Part shown: in pieces, positions 1 through 11,223 of the stretch
Layout: each line of letters begins with the position of its first letter
How positions within the stretch are numbered: the stretch's first letter is position 1
Assembly (NCBI GenBank): GCA_022419385.1
Contig: JAJUBI010000005.1
Coordinates: 682,001 to 746,000, forward strand
DNA: 64,000 nt
From: Paraconiothyrium sp. Pb-2020
Taxonomy: Eukaryota; Ascomycota; Dothideomycetes; Pleosporales; Didymosphaeriaceae
Reading direction: 5' to 3'
The notes under the pieces: model-generated
Seen by the model: only the letters and a program-made list of their open reading frames with translations
Told to the model about the DNA's origin: nothing
Database searches by the model: none
Program-made: the position numbers and the translations under genes

Positions 1-368
1 ACTTGCAGAGCGAGCTCTTTCGTCGGAACGAGTATGAGAGACGACGTAACGCGCTTCTCTGTGCGACGAAGTATCTTGTCAAGTATAGGGAGCAGGTACG
101 CTGCCGTCTTGCCGGTGCCGGTACCAGACCTGGCCAGTATATCTTTCCCCTCCAGCGCTAACGGTATAACCTTCTCTTGTACAGTTGTTGGCGAAGACCA
201 TTTCTGGTTTCGAATGCCTTGGAGCAAGCGGGGTTCGAGGCCGAACGACGAAAATGTAGGTTTCTCGGTCTCTTCCTTGGGAGCATCGTGCTTCTTTGGT
301 GTTGCGGACGGTGACGACGGCTCAGAAGCCTCTGGGACATCGTGCGCGTTCAGCTTTCGCTTCGACAT
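1..368 (-). CDS. DBP9: ATP-dependent RNA helicase DBP9, N-terminal part (runs off the window)
   Basis: The minus strand reads open from an ATG at 366–368 to the window edge, giving about 122 residues with no stop, so the gene is cut by the window. After a charged N-terminus of about 40 residues comes a DEAD-box Q-motif region (FGLEPRLLQGIRNQKW, then the invariant Gln in PTTVQEKVIPLALEGKD). Motif I follows as ARSGTGTGKTAAYLLPIL and motif Ia as LILVPTKELALQ. The SGTGTGKT form of motif I and the spacing match DBP9 (DDX56 group), a nucleolar helicase of 60S ribosomal subunit assembly. No intron is seen. The DEAD and SAT motifs lie outside the window, so other DEAD-box paralogues cannot be fully excluded. 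Confidence 0.82.
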   Translation of the reverse strand, partial: MSKRKLNAHDVPEASEPSSPSATPKKHDAPKEETEKPTFSSFGLEPRLLQGIRNQKWSSPTTVQEKVIPLALEGKDILARSGTGTGKTAAYLLPILDKILRRTEKRVTSSLILVPTKELALQ

Positions 369-1040
369 GGTGTGCGTACTGCGGTGTAGCGCGATTGAGG
401 TCGCGGGTAACGCACTGGGTGGGTGCGTGTCCAAATCGGTGGTGGCTCTGTTCGTGTATCCGTTACAGGGAACCGATTTCTTGCGACTGGGAAAACTTCG
501 AACGGTGGCAGAATTGAGGCCTACAAGTTTGAAGTCGCTGCTCACAAAAAAGTTCATGGCCAGGGTCTTTTCCAGTTAGCGCGGCCCCGCCACGGGTCTT
601 GGCACTCCACGCGCCGACCGCCAAGACTCGTGCCTCGCTTTTCCCACGAGTGTCGTTCGTCAGGCTAAGTCCGACACCTCGATGTCTGTTTGTCTTTTTA
701 ATGAATTGTTGACTGGAACTACATTGGTCGTTGGGCCAAAAGTGCTGTTAATCCGTTATCCGCTTTGAAGATAGAACGTTTGGCGTCCTGGGCCATTTGT
801 TTACGTATAGGACAGTCTTTTGGTCCTACACGAGTCTTTATGTCCGAGTATAACATTCACTCCTAACGTCACATCCCATGTGCCGACTTTCTCACTGTCG
901 AGTTAGATGTATTATTCTTTATCGACACTCGGAACGGCAGCACTGGCCGCACCGCCACAACGGGCGGTTGTGTAGAGGCTGTGTGCTTACGGTATAGGGG
1001 TCAGGCTTCAGATGTACTAACGTGTACAAGATCTTAAAGC
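369..1040. other. Intergenic region between DBP9 and a HET pseudogene
   Basis: The only open frames here are short and lie largely antisense to DBP9, so nothing codes convincingly. The stretch carries the DBP9 promoter on the minus strand. No RNA gene or repeat was recognised. Confidence 0.5.
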
Positions 1041-1097
1041 ATTGACGACCGCCTCAATCGCCATAAATGTTTCCGTCCATATTGCTAATGATCCAGC

Positions 1098-2200
1098 ATG
1101 TCAGCCAAGCTACGTGACCTTCGTAAAGCATCCGAGCCTTCGCCGAGAAAACCTTTCGATTACAATTGGCTCGACAAGCGACCAATACGTGCTCACGTGC
1201 CTGTTATTCGACTACTACACGTTGTCTATGGGCCGTCAGATGACCCAATTGCAATTCGACTAGGCTGGCACTTCGGCTCGGTTTCTACATCACGAAGGGG
1301 TCTGTTAACGAAAGGGTCTCGAAGCCAAGATGTCACGGATATCGATGTGTCTCGTATACATGGGCAATCCCGATTTGCAACATCAGATTCTTATCCACAG
1401 CCACCCTTTCATGGTCCGTGAGAACTTGTATCGGTTTCTGCGTATGGCCCGTGAGCGATTTCAGGATCAGGCACTCTGGATCGACGCCATATGCATCAAT
1501 CAGGACGACGTATCGGAGAAGAACCACTAGTTCCAGCGCATGTCGTCAATTTACAGTGCCGCAAAGGAGGTGCTCATCTGGCTTGGAGAGGAAGGCGATT
1601 TGACCGGAACGTTTCAATGGCTCAACGAGGGTGACTGGAGGACCTGGCATCATGCACACAGGCCTATTTATGAGAGGATGTCGCTGATCTGCTCCAATGT
1701 ATATTGGAAACGTACATGGATTGTACAGGAAGTACTTCTGGCGCAGATGGCACGCTTGTTACACGGGCTCCTCGAGGTGCCTTTTCGCAATTTTTGCACA
1801 GCGCTGGCTCTGTCAGAAACTCATTCACTTTCCGCTCCTCTGCAATTCAGCAGAATCGAAAATGGTGGCACTTCGCTCTGGAACCTTCTCCGATTATACA
1901 GGGGCTCTCAATGCTTCGACAAAAGAGATCGTATCTTTGCAATCCTTCCACTTACCCATGATGGATCAGCATTCCCTGTCGATTGTCAAGAGGGTGGTTA
2001 TTCCTCTTTTGGAGAGTAAGCCAACATTTCCTTGCCAGGCTAACATCACTCGACTACGACAAGCTCTTGGCCTCGAGTGGGACACAACCTCAAAGACGCA
2101 CGACACAAGACTATATCCTTCCCCGCACTAGTTTGTTTCCCAGCGATCAAGTCGACGACCCGGCATCGAGTCCATTTTCAAGCAACAAAACCAGAACATG
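1098..2200 (+). pseudogene. HET-domain protein pseudogene with three or more lesions
   Basis: The plus strand carries a recognisable HET (heterokaryon incompatibility) domain spread over three frames. YRCVSYTW, the start of the domain, is at 1340–1363. The frame then shifts by one base to NPDLQHQI... and the conserved LWIDAICINQDD (about 1470–1510). A TAG at 1528–1530 interrupts the HQ.QRM segment just after EKNH. The frame stays open through IYSAAKEVLIWLGE and the WIVQEVLLA segment, which corresponds to the family's RxWxxQE motif. Near 1980–1990 it shifts again into LFWRVSQHF. The TAG sits where the family has Gln, so CAG to TAG fits a C-to-T change in a CpA context, as RIP makes, though one site proves nothing. 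The 5' limit is uncertain and the C-terminus is not recognisable. HET proteins trigger cell death on non-self fusion; this copy should be dead. Confidence 0.8.
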
Positions 2201-2887
2201 AACATTTTAGTAGAGTCGGAGCGTGTCTCAAATGATTGCCCATGTTTCGAGAACTGCAGTTGTTCACTAAAGTCTAGTGTAGTCACTGTTTGATAATTCT
2301 TGCACGTAGAGCGCGAAGGCGTCGTACTTTGTTTGATCCGGGCCAAGTATTCCCACTGTCTGGTACAGAGGTCTCTCGGTATCACGCTATTTCCGTTCAC
2401 AGAAGAGAGATATGTATCCTCTGCCGCCTCTATACATGTTCCGGGGGCTCGACTCAATGTTAGGTGGCGCCACTTGAAGGGGATATCGACAGCGAACCCT
2501 GGCCATTCGACAACACGACTGCAGCTTCGCTTGCCCGCACGTTGAGCTTGGCAACTACTAGAGCGCCTCCAAAATGAGATGCCGCACTCGTAACTTCCTT
2601 TCCAAGATCGTCCTGGGTCTGGGAGCCGCAACATCACAATGTAGAATAGACCACCGAACTTAGTTACCACAAAAGATTCATCAGCTCACAATGTTAACGA
2701 CGTATTCACAACGCACATTCGATGAAAGCGCATACATCTGTACAATGCCGTTCCACCATCTCGCACAATGACCGGGCAGGTCTGCAGACTACAAAAGACT
2801 TGTTTTTCCTACATGATGCAGTAGAAAAAGCCAAGATAATTCAACACCGAAACAACAGTACCTCCTCAAAGCCTAAAGCCCAACGCA
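2201..2887. other. Region with no supported gene downstream of the HET pseudogene
   Basis: A 180-codon minus-strand frame (2128–2670) overlaps the HET remnant, has odd composition and shows no family motif. Plus-strand frames are full of stops. This is probably decayed HET 3' sequence plus the promoter of the next gene. Confidence 0.4.
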
Positions 2888-3763
2888 ATGTCTAAGACTG
2901 ACGTTTCTCAATATGACGATTCGCCTAAGGGTCGATCGTTAGCTGTGAAGGACCTGCAGGATAGCATCATTAGGCGCGAAGGGTTCGTTCAAAAGATTCT
3001 CGGGTTGGTCGAGGATAACGAGGACTTGTATCGCATCGAAGGGACACTCTATCATACGACCAACTTCCAGGCCCGTTCCACATCCGTCATAAGTGCTCAT
3101 GCTCAGCAGCGCCTTCGAGCAACATTCTCAGACTTCAATGTTTGGAACGAACCATTGCTTAAGATCCGCGAGCTCGCGACCAAGGTGCTGTGGGAGTGTC
3201 GGCCTAACGGCACACTCGAAGCTTTACTGGAGCGTGAGAAGATGACGGCTGATCTGTGGGTTCAGTTGCGACAGTCGATTGATGCTCTTGATGATGACAG
3301 CGAGGGCCTGTATCAGATGGTAAATGCGAGCATTAATCTGCCTCGCTGGTATCTATATGATGATAAGGCCGATGAAGAGCGTGGTTTCCGCCTACCCACC
3401 GTTAAGGGCCCCGAGTGGGAAAAGTTTCGAGGGTGGGTGTATACACTCCCGGAAACGCACAAGTCGATGTCTAACAAGCATAATCCTAGATCGCTAGACG
3501 TTCTCGCGAGCGAAATGCTCTATAAGTCTTGGCCAGTGCTATGGGATGGGCATTGGAATGCTCCTAAGCTTGAGGTGAAAGTCGACGATGAGCACTATAA
3601 TATTTTCTCGATGTTTGACATCGACGCACTCACAGGTTCTGTCAATCACGGCGGTCCAGCGGATGAAGTCTACAGTGACTATGTCGCTAAAGTGTTCAAG
3701 GTAGGTGTAGTTGATATTCACCGACGTTTGGCTGCGATGGCTAGTTACGATGACGCCCTTTGA
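2888..3763 (+). CDS. Hypothetical protein, 291 residues, uncertain 3' end
   Basis: A single long frame opens with a good ATG (MSKTDVSQYDDSPKG) after an A-rich leader. It has balanced codon use and amino-acid composition, so it is very likely expressed. The protein is acidic, soluble-looking and rich in Trp and Asp. It has no signal peptide, membrane segment or motif I recognise. After its stop, the +1 frame reads MTPFEVIEKEFLEDYFYF to a TAA at 3825–3827 and looks like genuine protein. The real gene may therefore continue past 3763, either by a short intron (a GTGTAG donor just after 3700 with TAG near 3743 would join the frames) or because a frameshift has clipped the tail. Function unknown. 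Confidence 0.65.
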   Translation: MSKTDVSQYDDSPKGRSLAVKDLQDSIIRREGFVQKILGLVEDNEDLYRIEGTLYHTTNFQARSTSVISAHAQQRLRATFSDFNVWNEPLLKIRELATKVLWECRPNGTLEALLEREKMTADLWVQLRQSIDALDDDSEGLYQMVNASINLPRWYLYDDKADEERGFRLPTVKGPEWEKFRGWVYTLPETHKSMSNKHNPRSLDVLASEMLYKSWPVLWDGHWNAPKLEVKVDDEHYNIFSMFDIDALTGSVNHGGPADEVYSDYVAKVFKVGVVDIHRRLAAMASYDDAL

Positions 3764-3827
3764 GGTTATTGAGAAGGAGTTCCTTGAGGATTACTTCTAC
3801 TTCGTCACCAGATACCATCCTCGGTAA

Positions 3828-4761
3828 TATGCCAATTGCTTCGTATCACGAGTAAGGGTTGCAGGTCGTCATTCCCATATATTGTGCTTAAAACGCTTAT
3901 GCAGCATTTCCCTACTTCTAATAATTCATATCGTCCGACAATCTTTGCATTATACTTTCAGCATCCCAGATCAATAGACTTATAAACATCAATTTGAGCC
4001 AAACATGTACATGTGCTTTCGTGACTTGACTTTCGATTGTTGACAAGCTGGGGATTGGCGCCGGACCTCACACTAAACATGGGCGTAGATGCCTGCACCC
4101 ATCAAATCAAATACAAGACAATCGCCATTGACGACCGTTTTCAGCTACGGTTTCATGACCTCCGACGTTGAGTACTTCGCTATTATACAGGAGTGCTTCG
4201 AATTGCCTTCACAGCGAAGAAAATTGTTTACTTCAACATGATAAGTTCATGGCAATATCTACTACTTACAATGAGAATAGCACGTCAGTGTGAACCGCAC
4301 CGGATACATATATTACGAAAACCATTGTTGAACAGTTAAGTAAGCAACCTATAAATACGCTTAGCAATAGACTTACCGGCGGATATAACAAAGCTCAACT
4401 CTGTCCATAATACCCCGACGCCCAGGAAGAAGCTGTCTATCTGCTCGTCGACCGAGGGGAGATCCAGCTCCATGATTTGTTTGACGTTAATTGCTATTTT
4501 GATGTGCGACAGCGGAACGTCGCGTTCCATATGTAGTCATTCCCTAGGCTTGCCGTATGGAGACACAATGTTCTTTGATTGCGATGTGAGAGTAGCAGTA
4601 TTTGCTGTGGCGGTGGCACAATGCTGCTCAGTGAAACCCTTAGAAAGCACGTCGTAAGCTTGCCATTGGCCGACACACATCTCAGTAAAATGCAATTCAG
4701 CTGGCTGCATCGTATATTGTATATTCAAGGTTGTCTCAAACTAACAATTCTTGATGCCTGT
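3828..4761. other. Gene-free, AT-leaning intergenic region
   Basis: Only frames under about 75 codons occur, on both strands, and none shows a domain. A 64-codon minus frame at 4336–4530 has plausible composition but no support. It may be a stray exon or noise. Confidence 0.4.
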
Positions 4762-5576
4762 CTATTCGAACATAATCTTCTTCCCTTTGAACACCAACCC
4801 GCCTAGTAGTTTCCCTACCGCCCATCCAACATATGCCCCAGTGACAATTGTAATTGGCCACTTCTGCCACTCCCTATCCCAATCCAACGGTATTGGAATC
4901 GCGCCTAACCACGCGCCCACCACCGTCCCAATCATCCCGCCATACACCTCATCCACAGGCCTCAACAGCGCGATGATCTCCCTCCAAGTGGCGCCGTCGA
5001 CGCCGTGTACGTATACGAGCGGGAGCATGGAGAGGAAGGAAATGTGTGCGCCAGCGAGGAGCGTGTGTGCGTGGTGTGTGGTAAGCGGGGCGCCGAAGAG
5101 GACGAGCGTTGCGGTGAGCAGCGGGGTGGAAAGAATCGTGGCGGTTATGAGGGAGAGGAACGCGGGCTATTATACTTGTTAGCTTTCATGATCTCCATTA
5201 TACGCTTATAATCCCGCTGCGAGACATCTGCTTGTCATTCTGCAGGGGTATGACCTACGACAATCGTCCGCGCGGCGCTACCCTCCACCTTCTTCTTCTC
5301 CCCCGGCTTCTTCTTATCTATGGCCGGCGTCGCTGTTCCACCGGTTGGCGGAAGACATATTGCTACGTATGCAATCTGCAGTGCGGCCAGCGGAATAAGG
5401 GTTCTAGTAAGAGCGGGGACGGGGTCTGCGACGATGGAGGGAAGTTGGAACGCATAGATCGAGAGAACTAGGATTGGATGTATGTGCGTGTATAGGCGAG
5501 CTGTGTCGCTGTTCAGCATGTCAATTGGGTGCGTCGGCGGACGAGGCTTGGTTTGCGAGGATATGACAGTTGCCAT
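4762..5576 (-). CDS. GPI11: GPI-anchor biosynthesis protein 11 (PIG-F family)
   Basis: There are two exons. Exon 1 (5576–5259) starts MATVISSQTK and carries TM-like segments around ILVLSIYAFQLPS and TLIPLAALQIAYVAICL. A phase-0 intron (5258–5167) has GTAGGT, an AGCTAAC branch and TAG. Exon 2 (5166–4762) encodes FLSLITATILSTPLLTATLVL and the family signature GAWLGAIPIPLDWDREWQKW followed by PITIVTGAYVGWAVGKLLGG. The joined product is 240 residues, normal for the family, with about six hydrophobic segments. PIG-F/Gpi11 sits in the ER membrane and partners the ethanolamine-phosphate transferases (Gpi13 and Gpi7) that finish the GPI anchor. The intron contains in-frame stops, so splicing is required. 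An upstream in-frame ATG at 5604–5606 is possible but less likely. Confidence 0.9.
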
Positions 5577-5970
5577 TGTGCAGGGACCTGAGGCCGAGGG
5601 CGGCAATGGTGTAGGGGCTGATGGTGCTGTGCAAAGGACTGTATAACGAAGTGCTGTTCTTCGTAGGCGCTGAATTGTTGGTGCTGGTCGTCAATTACCT
5701 GCATTCGTCGCGTCGACATCGCGAGTTTCGAAAGTTTCGCGGAACCGCGGCCGTGCTTGGACGTGTGGCGGTGCACTCGGCCAGCAAGGTGCCATCATGC
5801 TTAGAAATGTTTTTGGACTTTAGATGACCATATTGTAAGTCTCTGCATGTTACGATACCGAGATTTTGAACTTCCCACGACGTTTCCCTCGTCATTAGCG
5901 ATCCACAGCACAAAATGTAGTTAGCGCCACAACCCCTGCGCCACACTTTTCCCTCCAGTGCCACACCCTC
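5577..5970. other. Intergenic region between GPI11 and translin genes
   Basis: This is the space between two minus-strand genes. It should hold the GPI11 promoter and the translin 3' end. Short frames here show no recognisable protein. Confidence 0.45.
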
Positions 5971-7005
5971 CTACTCGCCCTTCTTCGGCACCAAGTTCCT
6001 CAGTGACAGGTCGTAAACCACATCCTCGACATCCTTGACCCTGTACTTCAGGCCATCGCTCTTCCTCCGCAAGATGTCATTCTTTAGGTTCAGGATTTGG
6101 AAGCCCGCAAATACATCCTTCACGAACTGATTGATGAGCAGAGGGCGCTCGTAGTCTCCCAGCGTGACGGCATTGCGTGCAAGACGCGTCTAATAGGTAT
6201 GTTGGTAATGGTTCTAATGATAATAGAGAGTGTGAAAGACATACCAGCTCTTCCACAAGCGAGGTGAGTGCAAGGAGGTACTCTTCGATGGTGATGTGAA
6301 ACTCATCCTTGTCCTTGAGATTGGTGGGTACTGCAAACTGTCAGTCTGCATAGTATTTACGAATGTCAACGAATATACGTACCTTTCAAGACCTCGCCAA
6401 GCTCCTCGAGCGTCAGCAGGCGTCCGCATTTTGCCTCGTTGCCGTTGTAGTCTTTGCCGCCGAGCCAAGCCCAGAACAGGATACCTTGTAGCTACGATGA
6501 ATCAATGAATGTTCACTTATGTTGTTGATTTTGATCCTACCGCATCCTGCACCTGTCGGGACCACATGCTGTTGAATTTGTAGTAAGGCTGCTTCGAAGC
6601 TGCCTCTGCAAGCTTTCCAACGGTCTTGATAGCATTTTGTATAGATTCTTCGGAGGCTTTCAGGACATTAGGGACTGTGCCATCCAGTTAGCGACGCGTC
6701 TCAAGTGTGCAAGCGTTAGAACGTACGGTCTGTGTAGGGTGTCGAGTGCGCTCTTGACAGGACGAAGGAGATGTTGCGATCTGCGAAAATTTAGCGACAT
6801 ATTCTCTTGTTAGACGGTTCCATACTCTGCTTCTCCAGCGCCTGGATGATGTCCTTGAGCTCCTGTCGCGCTGTCAGTACGCTGTCACGTGCGGCTCGGC
6901 TAGCGGGATTTGTGCGCTCACATCGCGAACGGCTGTATCCTCGTCGACCTTCGTCTGCAGGCCTTCGAATATGGCGGGATCAATCATTCCTGAGGGTGCC
7001 GACAT
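5971..7005 (-). CDS. Translin family protein (seven exons)
   Basis: No single frame reveals this gene, but splicing at clean GT–AG borders does. Exon 1 is 7005–6922 (MSAPSGMIDPAIFEGLQTKV) and exon 2 is 6862–6826. Five more exons follow, with introns starting GTATGG, GTACGT, GTAGGA, GTACGT and GTATGT, and a TAG stop at 5971–5973. The joined product is about 240 residues against about 228 in animal translins. It has the family features: MWSRQVQDALQGILFWAWL, then IEEYLLALTSLVEELTRLAR, then VTLGDYERPLLINQFVKDVF and the C-terminal FQILNLKNDILRRKSDGLKY. Translin is a ring-forming nucleic-acid-binding protein that, with TRAX, forms the C3PO endonuclease acting on small RNA and tRNA fragments. No TRAX partner is in the window. 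Confidence 0.9.
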
Positions 7006-8875
7006 TTTGCACAATTGGTGTTGTCTTTAAGGTAATGAGTGAGGTGTGTCCGCCAGTACATGTAAAAGTTTCGACGCGGTACCTAGCAAACAAAACCTCG
7101 CCAAAAACAGCGACTGCCCGTCACGCATCGCGACGCCACTACACTAGAAGGTACACCCCTCGCGGATAAAAACCAGGGCAAATTACCAAATATTTAAAAT
7201 GGAAAATTCAAGATGGACACTGCAACACGGATTTTCGAGTCCGGGTTCATTTCTGAGCTTCATAAGTAGTATTTTAGCAACACTTTATGCACTGTACATC
7301 ACTGTAGAGGGTCGCAAATCTCAAGGTAAGGTATGTTTGTGCTATAGAGCCAGTTCCAGTCAGGTTGAATGCTGAGCAGTCCCAGATCTTCTGGCTGGAA
7401 GAATATCTTTACCTCTTCGTTCTCACTATTCCATTCACATGAAACATTACGGCATGTGGCGCATCACACACTGTCCCCACACTTCCGGAAAGCCTGGGCG
7501 ACCTATATCATGAGGCCTTGTCTGTCTTGCTGGTGAACTGGTAGCTGTACGCCATCGACGTCATTCAGCTCAAGCTCTTGCGGTCGTTCGGTAGTATCTA
7601 ATTCAACCGGCACTTGGTTGACCACATGGACCGCCTTTGGATCCAATGGTCAGACCCGACGTGAAGGAGTTTGTGCTGTACTCAACAGCTGCAGTTTATA
7701 CTCTCCCCCTTTTCGTTCCTATCTTCATTGTCGCCGCGGCGTTCATCACTCGCGAACATGCGGGGAGATCTTACAACACGAGGCTGGAATGTTCCGGCGC
7801 CGCCGTGCCTACAGAAATGCAATAATATCTTTCAAAACCTTGTCGTGTGCCCTCAGACATCAGACGCTACCTCCTTCGAATCAATTTTAGCTGCTATACA
7901 ACATCAGTAATAGCGTATCATCGTCAGGGTATGTCGCTGCTCTCGGAACCGACCGAGTCGTGGCATCGAACAGCATTTGCCTCGCGACCTCACTACTGTT
8001 ACCCGTGAACCGAAGCGCTGTGTCGATATCCACGGTCCTGGATGGAATGCAGGACTGGCGGTTGCGGACTGGTCGAGGTCAGAGTGGATTCGCCCCACGT
8101 GAGGACGGAGCCGCGGAGCCCTAGAACGACCGAAGTCACGTTTATCACGGCATTGCATTCATCCCAGCGACTTCCATCTCGACCATCGCATAATCATCAA
8201 AATGGGCAGCCATATAACCCTTGCGCTGTATGAAAGTGTAGATTGCGCTTTTTACTGTGCCGCGTCAGGCGCCTCATAGCTGTGCATGGGATGCTTCCTT
8301 CAACCCTTCCAGACTACGTTACTACGCCGTTTCCACGCTTTGGCGCGATGCGCGTCATTGAAAACTGCTTGCAAACTGCCTGAAAAAGGGTCGCGATTTT
8401 CCCTGCTCGTCGACTTCTGTCTATCTCCAACAATGCGTTTATATAAAACGAGAGGCACGACCGGCTGACCGCTCCGACTGCCATCTTTAGGACACGCCGC
8501 AATACTCACTACTTTCCATTGTGCCCTGTTTACAGGCGTCTGACTCGTCGTCGCCCATGAGCCAACGTCTATTGGCGCATTTGCAAAGACCACTCAATGC
8601 AAAAGGCAGCCACTACAGTTTACCCGGTCCGCTGGACCGTAAGGCTGAGAGTATGGGGTACGCCACACGCATTTACTCCAAACTCGATTGTGAGCATATG
8701 TGGAAAGCAAACGATTGGAAGCTTATGTGAATTCCTTGTGCCGCAAGCTGCATGGATCGTGCGCTCAGCTCACAGCAGTCTATATACAGCATACTTATGT
8801 TGCCCCTGAAATCTTGATGTTCGGTGCCCGTTTGCCCTTTGATACCAGGTCACTCCCCGGTTTTGTACATTCACT
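7006..8875. other. Long intergenic region upstream of the sugar transporter
   Basis: About 1.9 kb lack a supportable gene. Several frames of 60–97 codons overlap each other on both strands without a domain. A TATATAAAA element lies at 8441–8449 in plus orientation. It is more than 400 bp from the transporter ATG, so it implies a long leader or an unseen transcript. The translin promoter also lies here. Confidence 0.4.
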
Positions 8876-10570
8876 ATGGTCGGTAAGGTCCTGGACCTGG
8901 GAAAAGATGATTCGCAGTCGGTGTACATTGAAGCGCCTCATCTACGCAAGGTGGATTGGAAACGGGATCCTGGTCTAAGAAAGCTGTACTTTTGGGCGTT
9001 TGTTCTTTGTATTGCATCAGCCACTACTGGATACGATGCGTATGTATCCTATGTCCTGCAAGAATGACTCCGCTGATTAGCTAGTTCGATGCTGAACAAC
9101 CTACGAATGCTTCATCATTTCAACGACTACTTCGGCAATCCAAAAGGGTCGACACTCGGCCTCCTAACTGCGCTCTATTCGATCGGCTCTATCATATCGC
9201 TACCCGTAGTCCCTTTCGTAGCTGATCATATGGGTCGAAAGGCTGCAATAGCCCTTGGATGCCTAGTGATGATCACAGGCGCTTCGATTCAGGGCACAGC
9301 AACAGGTCTCACTCGATTTATGGTGGGACGATCGATGATGGGTTTCGGTAACTCTCTGGCGCAGCTTTCATCTCCATTGCTGCTCACTGAGCTATGTCAC
9401 CCACAGCACAGAGGACGTGTTACCGCGACATACAATTGTTTATGGAACGTCGGAGCGATAATTTGCACCTGGCTTACCTTTGGCACAAAGCGACTGGATA
9501 ATAATTGGTCGTGGCGAGTGCCAGCTTTGACTCAAGCTCTTCCCTCGATCGTTCAACTCCTATTCATCTTCTTCATACCGGAGTCGCCACGCTGGCTCGT
9601 TGCGCGAGGTCGCAACCAGGAGGCTTTGAACATCCTTGGGAAGTACCACGCGAATGGCGACAACACAGATCCAACCGTCCAGTATGAATTTCACGAGATC
9701 CGTGAAACGCTACAGATCGAATTCCAATATCAGACCGGTTCCTCCTACCTCGACTTCTTCCGCACACGTGGAAACAGATATAGGCTACTTCTATTGGCAT
9801 CTCTAGGTCTTTTTTCCCAGTGGTCTGGCAACGGGCTAGTGAGCTATTATGCAACGGATGTATACGCCAGCATAGGAATCAAGGATGCGGATACGCAGCT
9901 TGGTCTTAATGGGGGGATCACCGTAATGTCGCTCATCGTCTCCGTGTCTTGCTCACTGCTCGTTGACCGCGTTGGACGCCGGCCCCTCTTTATCATTGCC
10001 ACAGCTTCAATGTGCGCTTGCTTCATTATATGGACGGTAGCATCATCGCTGCAAGAGGAAAAGCACAGTATACCAGCTGGCAGAGCCGTCATAGCGTTCA
10101 TCTGGGTCTTTCAGTTCTGTTACTCCGTTGCTTGGACCGGTCTGCTAGTCGCCTACACCGTCGAGATCTTGCCGTTCAGGATTCGTGCGAAGGGCCTGAT
10201 GATCATGAATGTCTTCATCCAGGTGGCCTTGACCATTAATCAGTACGTCAATCCGCTTGGCTTCGAACATCTGAAGCCCGCTTGGAAGTTGTACACAATC
10301 TACGCCGTAAGTACCTGCTGTTCTTGCTCATCTTGGGTACATTCCTGCTTACGCGTATAGGTCTGGATTTTCCTTGAGCTTATGTTCGTCTGCTTTATGT
10401 ACATTGAAACTCGTGGTCCCACGCTTGAGGAGATCGCCAAGATCATTGACGGCGATGAAGCCAAAGTAATTCCTGCTGACATCGAGCGTCTTCATGATCG
10501 CGTCAGCTTTCCAGGCCTAGAGAAGGAACATACACTTCGCTACGAAGATATCAAACTTGAACAACTGTGA
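8876..10570 (+). CDS. MFS sugar transporter (lactose/hexose permease-like)
   Basis: Three exons, 8876–9039, 9085–10306 and 10361–10570, join to 531 residues. Intron 1 has GTATGT, a GCTGAT branch and CTAG. Intron 2 has GTAAGT and TAG. Sugar-porter marks are visible in order: ASATTGYDASMLNNLRMLHH in TM1, GSTLGLLTALYSIGSI in TM2, then DHMGRKA (loop 2–3), PESPRWLVARGR (loop 6), DRVGRRPLF (loop 8–9) and a C-terminal ETRGPTLEEIAKIIDG in place of PETKG. About twelve hydrophobic segments are present. The family imports mono- or disaccharides by proton symport at the plasma membrane. The closest familiar sequences are fungal lactose-permease-like carriers, but substrate cannot be read from sequence. 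Confidence 0.9.
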
Positions 10571-11223
10571 CCTGATCCACATACTTCGAGGATAATATTC
10601 GCGCATCTGCATGATATGGATGCCTACGCGAAGCTAGATCGAATGGGCACATGCGAGCCGACCAATCGCGACAAGCAGGCTGCACAGGTTGTCTTCCACA
10701 GGCAGGATTTCTAACCGCAAAGCTTCCTATATAAGCTCTGGATCCGCAACATGCATACGCTGCGATACACGCTTGCAAACTATTTTGGCCCCCACGGCTT
10801 GATCCGACTTCGTAGGCGTATGTGCCAGCATGAAGCGAACCCCATATCAACCACAGCACCAATGGCATCAGCTTTTCGCTCGCTTGGTGCACACGGAATA
10901 TTTTTGCCAAAAACTTCACGCCGGCTTCAAAATGTCCAGTAATCCCCAACCGGCTTACAAAGCCTGCGAAGAACCCATCTGAGGTTGGGGAAGTCCAGAA
11001 TGTGGACCCACTCGCTCATGGTGCTATCCTGAATTCAGCACAAAGATACTTCCAGGATGGGAAGGCCGTCTTCAGAACCTTTGCAGCCTGATGTAATCCC
11101 GAGTCGAAGGATGGGTCGACAAGGAGCGACGTAATATAAAAGTTCGCTGCATCTGCGAAATACGAAGGCACCCTTCATCGATCTACTTGCGCCATCTATT
11201 ATTACAATCGAACACCACTAGAA
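10571..11223. other. Intergenic region, promoter of the DJ-1/Hsp31-like gene
   Basis: A 132-codon minus frame at 10551–10949 has cysteine-rich, irregular composition and no family features, so I read it as chance. The 3' part holds the TATA element noted separately. Confidence 0.45.
11134..11141 (+). promoter_or_regulatory. TATA-like element of the DJ-1/Hsp31-like gene
   Basis: ATATAAAA lies 83 bases upstream of the ATG at 11224, a normal distance for a fungal core promoter, and is followed by a pyrimidine-containing leader. Confidence 0.45.

Noticed and set aside
34..579. 181-codon plus-strand frame at the window start
   Set aside because: Antisense of the DBP9 N-terminus; the minus strand gives clear DEAD-box motifs.
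2128..2670. 180-codon minus-strand frame
   Set aside because: Overlaps the HET remnant, has irregular composition and no motif; likely chance.
7618..7890. Three overlapping 62–90 codon plus frames upstream of the sugar transporter
   Set aside because: Mutually exclusive frames, no domain, no splice model linking them to the transporter.
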